NCBI GenBank assembly: GCA_029777145.1
Contig: JAKOSS010000829.1
Coordinates: 1 to 14,807 of the forward strand
Direction: 5' to 3'
Source of the DNA: Acidobacteriota bacterium
GTDB taxonomy: Bacteria; Acidobacteriota; Blastocatellia; Pyrinomonadales; Pyrinomonadaceae
DNA: 14,807 nt
Shown here: one piece after another, positions 1 through 6,044 of the stretch
Numbering within the stretch: the first letter of the stretch is position 1
Layout of the letters: each line of letters starts with the position of its first letter
Made by a program: the position numbers and the translations under genes
Notes under the pieces: model-generated
Seen by the model: only the letters and a program-made list of their open reading frames with translations
What the model was told of the DNA's origin: nothing
Databases searched by the model: none

Positions 1-767
1 ACGCCAAGCCGGTCGATCGGGGTCGGGCGCGGGCGGTTGACGCCGATCGTTTCGACCAGATATTCGCGCCCTGTGTTAAAGAACCTGATCTTCGTGCCCT
101 TTTTGATCGCGCCGTCGATGACCCGGAAAAGAACGATGACGCCGCGGTACGAGTCGTACCAACTGTCAAAGATCAGCGCCTTGAACGGCGCGTTCGGGTC
201 ACCTTTCGGCGCCGGGATCTTGCGGACTATCTGCTCGAGGATGTCGTCGACGCCGACACCGGTTTTCGCGCTTGCGAGGACCGCGTCGCTCGCGTCGAGC
301 CCGATGATGTTCTCGATCTGTTCCTTGATGCGGTCCGGTTCGGCGCTGGGAAGATCGATCTTGTTCAGGACCGGCAGCAATTCGAGGTCATTGTCGATCG
401 CGAGATATGTGTTCGCGAGCGTCTGTGCTTCGACGCCCTGCGAGGCATCGACGATCAGCAGCGCTCCCTCGCACGCGCTGAGCGATCGCGAAACCTCGTA
501 TGAAAAGTCGACGTGGCCGGGCGTGTCGATGAGGTTCAGAACGTACGGTTTTCCGTCGCGCGCTTTGTAATCGAGCCGAACGGCGTGAGCTTTGATCGTG
601 ATCCCGCGCTCGCGTTCGAGATCCATATCGTCGAGGAGCTGATCCTCCATGTCGCGCTCGGAGACGGCGCCGGTGAGCTGCAAAATACGATCCGCGAGCG
701 TCGACTTTCCATGGTCGATGTGCGCGATGATCGAGAAATTTCTGATGTTTTCCGGGTTCATAGCCAT
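1..767 (-). CDS. lepA: Elongation factor 4 (LepA), N-terminal part, cut by the window edge
   Basis: Ribosome-associated translational GTPase; in the known family EF4 back-translocates or remodels stalled ribosomes. The 255 residues visible on the minus strand carry the full set of G motifs: HIDHGKST (about 16-23), ITIKA (56-60), DTPGH (81-85), NKIDLP (135-140) and SAKTG (166-170). The EF4-typical stretches [14 protein letters not shown] and [13 protein letters not shown] follow. EF4 proteins are about 600 residues, so more than half, including the EF4-specific C-terminal domain, lies to the left of the window. I chose ATG at 767; a second in-frame ATG at 761 is possible, and neither has a clear Shine-Dalgarno. 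The gene diverges from the transporter at 899. The family call is very secure; only the exact start is open. Confidence 0.96.
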   Translation of the reverse strand, partial: MAMNPENIRNFSIIAHIDHGKSTLADRILQLTGAVSERDMEDQLLDDMDLERERGITIKAHAVRLDYKARDGKPYVLNLIDTPGHVDFSYEVSRSLSACEGALLIVDASQGVEAQTLANTYLAIDNDLELLPVLNKIDLPSAEPDRIKEQIENIIGLDASDAVLASAKTGVGVDDILEQIVRKIPAPKGDPNAPFKALIFDSWYDSYRGVIVLFRVIDGAIKKGTKIRFFNTGREYLVETIGVNRPRPTPIDRLG

Positions 768-824
768 ACAGCGGCGTCCGCCGCCGCAAATTCGAACTTT
801 TAAGATAACAAAACGCCGCAGAAT

Positions 825-845
825 CCGCACGAACGAACCGTGCGG
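825..845. repeat. Perfect inverted repeat in the lepA/transporter divergent gap
   Basis: CCGCACG at 825-831 and CGTGCGG at 839-845 are exact reverse complements with a 7-base spacer. The repeat lies between two divergent start codons (767 and 899). It could be an operator or an untranslated-leader hairpin for lepA. No T-run follows on either strand, so an intrinsic terminator is unlikely. The role is inference. Confidence 0.5.
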
Positions 846-898
846 CGCATACGTTTGTTATTCGCGACCCGACTGCGCTAATCTGTGATGACTAAATC

Positions 899-1639
899 AT
901 GGTCGAGTTGTTGGCATTACTGACGATCGGTTCGACGGCCGGAGTTCTCGGACTCGGCTTCTTCATCGGGTTGCGTCATGCGACCGAAGGGGATCATTTG
1001 GCGGCTGTCTCGACGATCGTGGCGGAGCGCAAGAGTCTCTGGAGTTCCGCGCTCGTCGGCGGGCTCTGGGGAGTCGGACATACGATCTCATTGCTGGCCG
1101 CGGGAATCGTCGTGCTGATGCTCGATTTTGAGATCAGCGAGCGGATGGAACGCTCACTTGAATTTGCCGTCGGGATCATGTTGTTTCTGCTCGGCGGGAA
1201 CGTCATCCGCAAGCTGCTGACCGGCGGGACGCTTCATTTTCATACGCATGGGCACGGCGCGCGCGAACATGCTCATCCGCACGTCCACGAAAAGAAGACG
1301 GCCGACGCGACCAACACGCACCACGGACTCGGCTTCAGTCCACGTTCGATTCTCATCGGGATGGTCCACGGACTCGCCGGAAGCGCGGCGTTGATGCTGA
1401 TGGTCGTTCCGACGATCGAGTCGAAAACACTCGGTCTTCTGTACATCATCGTTTTCGGGGTCGGATCGATCGGCGGAATGATGATCATGAGCTTTCTCGT
1501 CGGCTTGCCGTTCCACCTCACGGCGTCGAGATTCAATCGGCTCAACGGCATTCTTCAAGGCTCCGCCGGCGTCGTCGGGATCGTTTTCGGACTAATGATC
1601 ATGTACGAGAAAGGAATCACCGAGGGACTCCTTTTCTGA
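899..1639 (+). CDS. Putative nickel/cobalt transporter (NiCoT/UreH-related membrane protein)
   Basis: A 246-residue integral membrane protein with about six hydrophobic helices (roughly 3-25, 48-76, 87-106, 147-171, 178-205, 217-237). The first helix region carries H27-ATEG-D32-H33. This fits the HX4DH signature known from NiCoT nickel/cobalt permeases, where it lies in the metal selectivity helix. The central loop (about 113-142) is very rich in histidine (HFHTHGHG, HAHPHVH, HH), typical of metal-handling loops in the NiCoT, HupE and UreH groups. Other helix-embedded histidines are H61 and H157. Family knowledge suggests Ni2+ or Co2+ movement across the inner membrane; direction and metal cannot be read from sequence. 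No urease, hydrogenase or cobalamin genes are nearby. The start at 899 is the natural one, but its Shine-Dalgarno is weak. A TauE-like or HflD-like transporter is a weaker alternative. Confidence 0.75.
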   Translation: MVELLALLTIGSTAGVLGLGFFIGLRHATEGDHLAAVSTIVAERKSLWSSALVGGLWGVGHTISLLAAGIVVLMLDFEISERMERSLEFAVGIMLFLLGGNVIRKLLTGGTLHFHTHGHGAREHAHPHVHEKKTADATNTHHGLGFSPRSILIGMVHGLAGSAALMLMVVPTIESKTLGLLYIIVFGVGSIGGMMIMSFLVGLPFHLTASRFNRLNGILQGSAGVVGIVFGLMIMYEKGITEGLLF

Positions 1640-1702
1640 ACGATTTCCCCGCAAAATATCAGAATCGCTTAATTAAAATTCAGGAAGTTTGATCGCCAAA
1701 AA

Positions 1703-1732
1703 TTTCGGCGTTCTTGCGCCGGGGTCTATAAT
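1703..1732 (+). promoter_or_regulatory. Candidate sigma70-type promoter for the secreted protein gene
   Basis: A perfect TATAAT lies at 1727-1732, about 98 bases before the ATG at 1830. The matching -35 at 1703-1708 (TTTCGG) is poor, with an 18-base spacer. A small hairpin (CGGCG at 1706-1710, CGCCG at 1717-1721) falls in the spacer. The -10 match is the only solid part; the transcript would have a leader of about 90 bases. Confidence 0.45.
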
Positions 1733-1829
1733 AATGTTGGGCGTGAGTTATTTCCCCGCGTTCTGCGCTTCGGTCGGACGCATCTTTTCTGGCCTTTCAT
1801 TCTAAATTCCTTGCACGGAGGTATGGACA

Positions 1830-2312
1830 ATGATTACCTCAGCAAACAAATCGAAAATCAGCATCGCCTTCAGGATCTTTCTGTTCGTCGCGATCTTTCT
1901 GATCGCGGTTCCGGTAATGGCCCAGAAGAACCGCCAGCCGGACAACAAGCCGTCATGGCAGGGCTATCACGAAATAACGATCGGCGCGACCGCCGATCAG
2001 GTTCGCGAGAAACTCGGCAAACCCAAGACGGAAGACAACGAAGGATTGTTCTACACCATCTCGGAAACCGAGACCGTACAGTTCCTGCTTGATTCGGAGG
2101 GCAAGGTGCGGGCCATTTCCGCGATCTTCAGCGCCGAGAATCCGACGTCGCCGACCTTTGCCGATGTGTTCGGCAAGTTCATGCCGGCCGACGCCCGCGA
2201 GGACGGTTCGATCTACAAGATGGTGAGATACGAGGATCTGGGTTACTGGATCTCGTACAATCGGATGGCCGGCGATAAAGCGATGGTCATCGTGTTGATG
2301 CAAAAATTCTGA
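1830..2312 (+). CDS. Secreted protein of unknown function with a BamE/SmpA-like motif
   Basis: A 160-residue protein with an N-terminal signal peptide: basic residues, a hydrophobic core at about 12-29, and a likely cleavage after VMA31. It is therefore probably periplasmic or secreted. The mature part contains ITIGATADQVREKLGKP (about 49-65), which resembles the repeat motif of BamE/SmpA/OmlA-type folds, where a helix is followed by LGxP. The rest (FYTISETETVQFLLD, GKVRAISAIF) looks like alternating beta strands of a small alpha/beta domain. There is no lipobox, so it is not a BamE lipoprotein. A good ribosome site, GGAGGT at 1817-1822, lies seven bases before the ATG and fixes the start. 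It is monocistronic, with its own likely promoter and a hairpin after the stop. No specific function can be assigned. Confidence 0.8.
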   Translation: MITSANKSKISIAFRIFLFVAIFLIAVPVMAQKNRQPDNKPSWQGYHEITIGATADQVREKLGKPKTEDNEGLFYTISETETVQFLLDSEGKVRAISAIFSAENPTSPTFADVFGKFMPADAREDGSIYKMVRYEDLGYWISYNRMAGDKAMVIVLMQKF

Positions 2313-2346
2313 GTCTTTTTTGAACTCAGGCCATGTTGCCCGGAGA

Positions 2347-2415
2347 CGGCGCAATCCGAATATCAATCGGCGATTTCCGCCGATGAAGTGAGGATTTGCG
2401 CCGTTTCGTATTTCG
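2347..2415 (+). terminator. Nested hairpin, likely terminator of the secreted protein gene
   Basis: Outer arms CGGCGCAATCC (2347-2357) and GGATTTGCGCCG (2392-2403) pair over 11 bp with one bulged T. An inner stem, ATCGGCG (2366-2372) and CGCCGAT (2378-2384), has the loop ATTTC. T-rich sequence (TTTCGTATTTCG) follows the outer arm. It begins 35 bases after the stop at 2312. The T-run is interrupted, so Rho-independent function is likely but not certain. Confidence 0.5.
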
Positions 2416-2428
2416 ATTATTCAAGATT

Positions 2429-2479
2429 CAAAATTCAAGATTCAAGTCTTGAGTATTGAATGATGAATCTTGAATTTTG
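2429..2479. repeat. Perfect 16-bp inverted repeat made of TTGAAT/ATTCAA words
   Basis: CAAAATTCAAGATTCA (2429-2444) and TGAATCTTGAATTTTG (2464-2479) are exact reverse complements, with a 19-base loop that itself contains CTTGAGTATTGAA. The repeat is AT-rich in GC-rich surroundings. It lies between two converging genes, 12 bases past the sppA stop, so it may act as a two-way transcript end. The same words recur at 11203-11236. Confidence 0.75.
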
Positions 2480-2490
2480 GATTTAAGGGT

Positions 2491-4284
2491 CTATTTAACC
2501 TCGAGCTCATACGGCAATAGGAGCATTGCCTGACCCTGCTTCATCTGGTCGAGCATCGCCGCGTAGCGGAACGAGCGGCGGATGTCCTCGGGTAGCGACT
2601 TAACCAACGCTGCCTGCGCGCGCTGTTCCTCGGTCATCGTGTTCTCCTCGCCGCCGCCGAAGATCGTTTCGAAGAACGGCCGCGGCGTCGGAAATGCCAC
2701 ACGGCGAACGTCTTTGTCGGCCGGGAGATTCGCCAACTGCTTGGCGATCTCGATCGCCTTTTCCAAGCCGCCGATCTCATCGACCAATCCGTTCTCTTTC
2801 GCCTGCGTCCCGGTCCAGACGCGGCCCTGCCCGAGCGTGTTCACGTCTTCGTCCGACTTGTTGCGGCCTTTCGCGACCTTCGGGACGAAGTCCGTGAAAT
2901 AGATCTTTTCGATCTGTTTCTGCATCTTCTCAAGCTCGGTGCCTTCCCACTTCGTCGTTTCGCGGAAGATCCCGGCGTTCTTGCCCATCATGACGTACTC
3001 GCTCGAGATGCCGATCCAGTCGTAGAAACCCTTCATCACGGGCTTGCCCATGAAGACGCCGATCGAGCCGGTGACGGTCGAAGGTTCGGCGACGATCTTG
3101 TTGGCGTTGCACGAGATGTAATATCCGCCCGACGCGGCAACGTCCGACATCGAGACGACGACGGGTTTTTTCGCTTTCGCTTCTTCGAGCGCGTGCCACA
3201 TCAGGTCCGACGCGAGCGACGATCCGCCGGGACTGTCGACGCGCAGCACGATCGCTTTGATCGAGCTGTCGTTGGCCGCCTGATTCACCGCTTCGACGAT
3301 CGTGTCCGACCCGAGGGTGTCGCCGCTGAACGGCCCCTGGCTCGATCGGCCGAGATTGATCGCGCCCGACGCGTAAACGATCGCCACCTTTTCGCCGTTG
3401 TTGAGTCCGAGACTGTCGCTCGGGATCTCGCGGTAATCTGACGCGGAAACCGTTCGCAGTTCGTCCTCGGCCTTGTAGCCGAGCCGGTTCTTCATCTCGT
3501 CGTAAACCTGATCGCGATAAGCGGCGCCGTCGATCAGTCCGATCTTCAGCGCGTCGTCGGCGTGGTACGGCGCTTCGTCGATGATCGCCTTGACGTCCTC
3601 GACGGATTTCTTGCGTTCGTCGGCGATGGCTTGCGTGAGCCGGCCGAAATACTCGTTCAGCAGCGCGTCGATGACCTCGCGGTGCGGCCCGGTCATCGTC
3701 TTTTCGGTGTACTGATCAGGCGCGTTCTTGTATTTGCCGATCTTCAGGAATTGCGGTTCGATGCCGAGTTTGTCGAGCGATCCGCGATAGAACATGACAT
3801 TCGCGGCAAAGCCGTTGACATAGAGATCACCGGCCGGCGCGAGGAAGATCTTCTCGGCGGATGTTGCGATGTAATACTCTTTGTTGGTCCCGATCTGCAT
3901 GTACGCATATGCGGGTTTGCCGGACGCCCGGAAGTCCTTGATCGCGTCGCGCAGTTCGTCGGCCTTGCCCCAACCGATGCCCGGAAAATTGATATCTAGG
4001 ACGATGCCGCCGATGCGGTTGTCGACCTTCGCCTTTCGAATCTGCGTCAGCAGGCTCGAAAATGATTGCGGTTGATTGATGCCGAGCAGCTTCGCGGTGC
4101 GGTCTTCCGGAGCGTAGTCCGGAAGATCGCCTGAAACCTTCAGGACGAGCACGCTGTTGCGTTCGACGGACGGACGCCCCATCGATTCGAAGATCAGCGC
4201 GAAGCCGATGATGCCGACCAGGAGCGCGACCAGCAAAAGGCCGCCGATGATGAGAAACGCTTTCTTCGTGTTAGACATTGCCAT
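2491..4284 (-). CDS. sppA: Signal peptide peptidase SppA, 67K type
   Basis: Membrane-anchored serine protease that in the known family digests cleaved signal peptides in the inner membrane. Numbered from a TTG at 4290, the protein has one N-terminal membrane helix (about 11-34) and two tandem SppA/ClpP-like domains (about 75-260 and 300-520), the 67K long form rather than the short 36K form. The catalytic dyad is visible: Lys188 in KIGKYKNAPDQYTEK, and Ser387 in SDVAASGGYYIS. The spacing of 199 residues is close to that of E. coli SppA (K209/S409). TTG at 4290, ATG at 4284 and ATG at 4278 are all in frame; I prefer 4284 because a purine-rich AGAGA lies 11 bases upstream. A terminator separates it from the upstream DUF883-like gene, so it probably has its own promoter. 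Confidence 0.93.
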   Translation of the reverse strand: MAMSNTKKAFLIIGGLLLVALLVGIIGFALIFESMGRPSVERNSVLVLKVSGDLPDYAPEDRTAKLLGINQPQSFSSLLTQIRKAKVDNRIGGIVLDINFPGIGWGKADELRDAIKDFRASGKPAYAYMQIGTNKEYYIATSAEKIFLAPAGDLYVNGFAANVMFYRGSLDKLGIEPQFLKIGKYKNAPDQYTEKTMTGPHREVIDALLNEYFGRLTQAIADERKKSVEDVKAIIDEAPYHADDALKIGLIDGAAYRDQVYDEMKNRLGYKAEDELRTVSASDYREIPSDSLGLNNGEKVAIVYASGAINLGRSSQGPFSGDTLGSDTIVEAVNQAANDSSIKAIVLRVDSPGGSSLASDLMWHALEEAKAKKPVVVSMSDVAASGGYYISCNANKIVAEPSTVTGSIGVFMGKPVMKGFYDWIGISSEYVMMGKNAGIFRETTKWEGTELEKMQKQIEKIYFTDFVPKVAKGRNKSDEDVNTLGQGRVWTGTQAKENGLVDEIGGLEKAIEIAKQLANLPADKDVRRVAFPTPRPFFETIFGGGEENTMTEEQRAQAALVKSLPEDIRRSFRYAAMLDQMKQGQAMLLLPYELEVK

Positions 4285-4353
4285 ATTCAATTCGGTCTCT
4301 GGACCCGACTATCATACGTTCCTGAATTCAAAAGGTTTGGTCCAGGTCCCGAA

Positions 4354-4384
4354 GACAAAAAGAAACGGCCGCTCGGGCCGTTCC
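4354..4384 (-). terminator. Intrinsic terminator of the DUF883-like gene
   Basis: On the minus strand AACGGCC, loop CGAGC, GGCCGTT is followed directly by TCTTTTTGTC. Plus-strand arms are 4364-4370 and 4376-4382. The hairpin starts about 28 bases after the stop at 4412 and lies before sppA. GC stem, short loop and T-run make this a standard Rho-independent terminator. Confidence 0.85.
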
Positions 4385-4411
4385 TTTGAAGAATTGAATT
4401 GTCAGTGAAGA

Positions 4412-4777
4412 TTATCTCCGTCCGCGCGGGAGCAAAAGGCCGAGCACGAGGCCGACGGCGGCCGCGATAAGGATCGTCTGACCCGGCTTCTGTCGGGCGT
4501 ATTCCTTCGCATCCTCGACGAGTTCCTTCGGATCCTTGTTCGAGATCTCCTTGAACTTGTCGCTCGCCGCGGTGAATTTCTCGTTGGCGAAATCGCGCGC
4601 CTTGACGGCCGCGTCCTGAATTTTCTGCTGGTATTCCTGTGCCTGCATTTTCCAATCTCCCAAAAACTCGTCGTCAAGCGACTTGTTGAATTCTTCCTCC
4701 TGCGGCATCAGCGGAACGAGACTCTGTTGTTCGAGTTCCTGCTCAGCCTTCTTAACTTCCTGTTCGAAATCCGACAT
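4412..4777 (-). CDS. DUF883 (YqjD/ElaB)-like membrane-anchored protein
   Basis: A 121-residue protein, charged and strongly helical over residues 1-95 (EQEVKKAEQELEQQ, AQEYQQKIQDAAVKARDFA). It ends in one C-terminal membrane helix (about 98-116) with a glycine zipper (G109, G113) and a basic tail, PRGRR. The pattern YARQKPGQTILIAAAVG plus a small basic tail matches the C-terminal anchor of the DUF883 family. There E. coli YqjD and ElaB are inner-membrane proteins that bind ribosomes in stationary phase. The N-terminal 45 residues do not resemble that family. The ribosome site GGAGGG (4789-4784 on the minus strand) lies six bases before the ATG. The gene is transcribed alone, closed by the terminator at 4354-4384. 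The family call rests on architecture and the tail motif, so ribosome anchoring is inference. Confidence 0.75.
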   Translation of the reverse strand: MSDFEQEVKKAEQELEQQSLVPLMPQEEEFNKSLDDEFLGDWKMQAQEYQQKIQDAAVKARDFANEKFTAASDKFKEISNKDPKELVEDAKEYARQKPGQTILIAAAVGLVLGLLLPRGRR

Positions 4778-4805
4778 TCCATACCCTCCGTCTGCATGTA
4801 ATCAC

Positions 4806-4841
4806 CAAGTTTGAAAACTTGTTCGCCGCTTTTGATGCGGC
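4806..4841. repeat. Two adjacent hairpins in the leader of the DUF883-like gene
   Basis: CAAGTTTGAAAACTTG (4806-4821) is a 7-bp inverted repeat with a 2-base centre. Next to it GCCGC (4825-4829) pairs with GCGGC (4837-4841) across a 7-base loop. Both lie 29 to 64 bases upstream of the start at 4777. They may be an operator and/or a structured leader; no T-run supports a terminator. Confidence 0.5.
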
Positions 4842-5256
4842 CTGTCTGCAAAAAGTTCATACGAAATTCTTTCGGATTCGTTCCCGCAAAATTGAATCGA
4901 AGCCGGATCAGGCGATAGGGATCGACTGCGAATCTTGACGGATTGACGCAGTTCAGAAGACCGATGTCAGGTCGCGTGCCATCTACCGAAGGACCGTCGA
5001 TGTCGGACGTCGGAACGATCCGTTGAAAGCGGCAGATCAGATCCCGGTGCCTGATTCGCGGACATCGGCGAATTCTCGCTGATCAACGAGAATGGGCGTC
5101 CCACGAACTTGAAGTCATCATTCGACCGTTCTCGGATGATTCGCGCTCGTTCGCGAGAATTCGCAGGCTGGGATCTCACATCCGGGAATTGCTTTGAACG
5201 AATCGGCGCCGCGGTGCGTAGTAACCAAATTGCGGCCGAAGTTGAATCACCGATCC
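4842..5256. other. Gene-poor intergenic region with secondary structure
   Basis: No convincing gene is seen between the DUF883-like start (4777) and tetR (5337). A 109-codon open frame on the minus strand starts with GTG, lacks a ribosome site and reads like translated non-coding DNA. The stretch contains a 12-bp exact inverted repeat (GCGAATTCTCGC at 5068-5079, GCGAGAATTCGC at 5153-5164). Alternative pairings of the same arms occur with CGAGAAT at 5087-5093. I recognise no tRNA, riboswitch or known small RNA here. Confidence 0.5.
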
Positions 5257-5262
5257 TTGACA
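5257..5262 (+). promoter_or_regulatory. Consensus -35 box (TTGACA) upstream of tetR
   Basis: TTGACA at 5257-5262 is a perfect match to the sigma70 -35 box, 75 bases before the tetR start. No good -10 is seen at the right distance (AGAAAG near 5280-5285), so the promoter would be weak or would need help. The palindrome at 5286-5303 would lie just downstream of the -10, over the expected transcript start. Confidence 0.45.
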
Positions 5263-5285
5263 GGACAAATCCCGATTTGAGAAAG

Positions 5286-5303
5286 TGAGTAAGCACTTAC
5301 TTA
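5286..5303. promoter_or_regulatory. Likely TetR-family operator of the efflux cluster
   Basis: TGAGTAAGCACTTACTTA at 5286-5303 is an 18-bp palindrome with one mismatched pair (5287/5302); the core AGTAAG-CA-CTTACT is perfect. Its size, symmetry and AGTAAG/CTTACT half-sites are typical of TetR-family operators. It ends 33 bases before the tetR start. Autorepression of tetR and the pump cluster is the natural reading; binding itself is inference. Confidence 0.7.
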
Positions 5304-5327
5304 TCGGTTGTAGCCAGTTAACCGAAC

Positions 5328-5334
5328 GGAGAGG
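5328..5334 (+). promoter_or_regulatory. Ribosome site supporting the TTG start of tetR
   Basis: GGAGAGG at 5328-5334 lies just before TTG at 5337 (five bases from GGAG). The alternative ATG at 5373 has no such site upstream. This supports the TTG start. Confidence 0.55.
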
Positions 5335-5336
5335 AA

Positions 5337-5975
5337 TTGACGAATACTATTTTCAAATGCATCACCAGCCGGATGGCGGGCGATGAACGGCGCGAGCAGA
5401 TCATCCGCGTCGCGATGCGGCTTTTCGGCGAGAACGGATTTCGGGGTACGACGACAAAGGAGATCGCGAACGCCGCCGGCGTGTCGGAAGCGACCGTTTT
5501 CAAGCATTTTGCGAACAAGGACGAGCTTTATGCCGCGATCCTCGACCATAAGTCGTGCGAGCACGGATTCGACGTCCCGTTCGTAGAGATCGCCGATCGC
5601 CTCGAAGCGAAGGACGATTTCGGAGTCTTTTACGGACTCGCGCTGCACATTCTCGACCACCACGAAGAGGATTTCGATTTTCTGAGGCTGATGATGTATT
5701 CCGCGCTCGAAGGTCACGAGCTCGCGCGGCGGTTCTACGAGAGCTTCTCGACGTACGTGTACGATTTTCTGGGAACTTACATCAGGCAGCGGCAGACGGA
5801 CGGAGTGTTTCGCGAGATGGAACCGCGGATCGTCGTCAGGTCGCTGATCGGAATGGTCGTCCATCATTCCCTGAACACGCTCCTTTGGGACAAGGAGCAG
5901 AAACTGCTGAAGATCTCGAACGAGGAGGCGGCGAGGGAATTCGCGACGATCTTGCTCGAAGGCATCAAGAAATAA
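5337..5975 (+). CDS. TetR/AcrR-family transcriptional regulator
   Basis: A 212-residue protein whose N-terminal part is a classic TetR DNA-binding domain: RREQIIRVAMRLFGENGF (helix 1, about 18-35), TTTKEIANAAGVSEATVFKH (helix-turn-helix, 38-57) and FANKDELYAAIL. The remainder (70-212) is a divergent all-helical ligand-binding and dimer domain with many acidic and aromatic residues. The family usually represses adjacent efflux genes until a ligand binds. Here it heads a plus-strand cluster with adaptor, RND pump and TolC channel, and an operator-like palindrome lies just upstream. The start is probably TTG at 5337, supported by GGAGAGG; ATG at 5373 would give a 200-residue protein that still keeps the domain. 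The ligand is unknown. Confidence 0.92.
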   Translation: MTNTIFKCITSRMAGDERREQIIRVAMRLFGENGFRGTTTKEIANAAGVSEATVFKHFANKDELYAAILDHKSCEHGFDVPFVEIADRLEAKDDFGVFYGLALHILDHHEEDFDFLRLMMYSALEGHELARRFYESFSTYVYDFLGTYIRQRQTDGVFREMEPRIVVRSLIGMVVHHSLNTLLWDKEQKLLKISNEEAAREFATILLEGIKK

Positions 5976-5980
5976 ATTCG

Positions 5981-6027
5981 GCGGAAAAATTTCCGCGGCG
6001 CGAGACCGAAACGGTCGAAATCTCGCG
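5981..6027 (+). repeat. Tandem hairpins between tetR and the adaptor gene
   Basis: GCGGAAA (5981-5987) pairs with TTTCCGC (5990-5996). CGCGAGA (5999-6005) pairs with TCTCGCG (6021-6027), with an alternative inner stem GACCG/CGGTC (6004-6016). AT-rich TTATTTATT follows before the adaptor ATG at 6045. It could attenuate read-through from tetR or protect the downstream message; the T-run is too broken to call a terminator. Confidence 0.45.
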
Positions 6028-6044
6028 TTATTTATTGGGTAACA

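Noticed and set aside
388..789. 133-codon minus-strand frame at the left end
   Set aside because: Wrong frame of lepA; the true EF4 frame with all G motifs overlaps it.
1811..2092. Open frame starting with TTG before the secreted protein gene
   Set aside because: Different frame, no domain; the ribosome site GGAGGT is properly spaced for ATG at 1830 instead.
4967..5296. 109-codon open frame on the minus strand in the gap before tetR
   Set aside because: GTG start inside the operator palindrome, no ribosome site, no recognisable domain; reads like translated non-coding DNA.
5301..5867. 188-codon minus-strand frame opposite tetR
   Set aside because: Antisense of the clear TetR helix-turn-helix gene.
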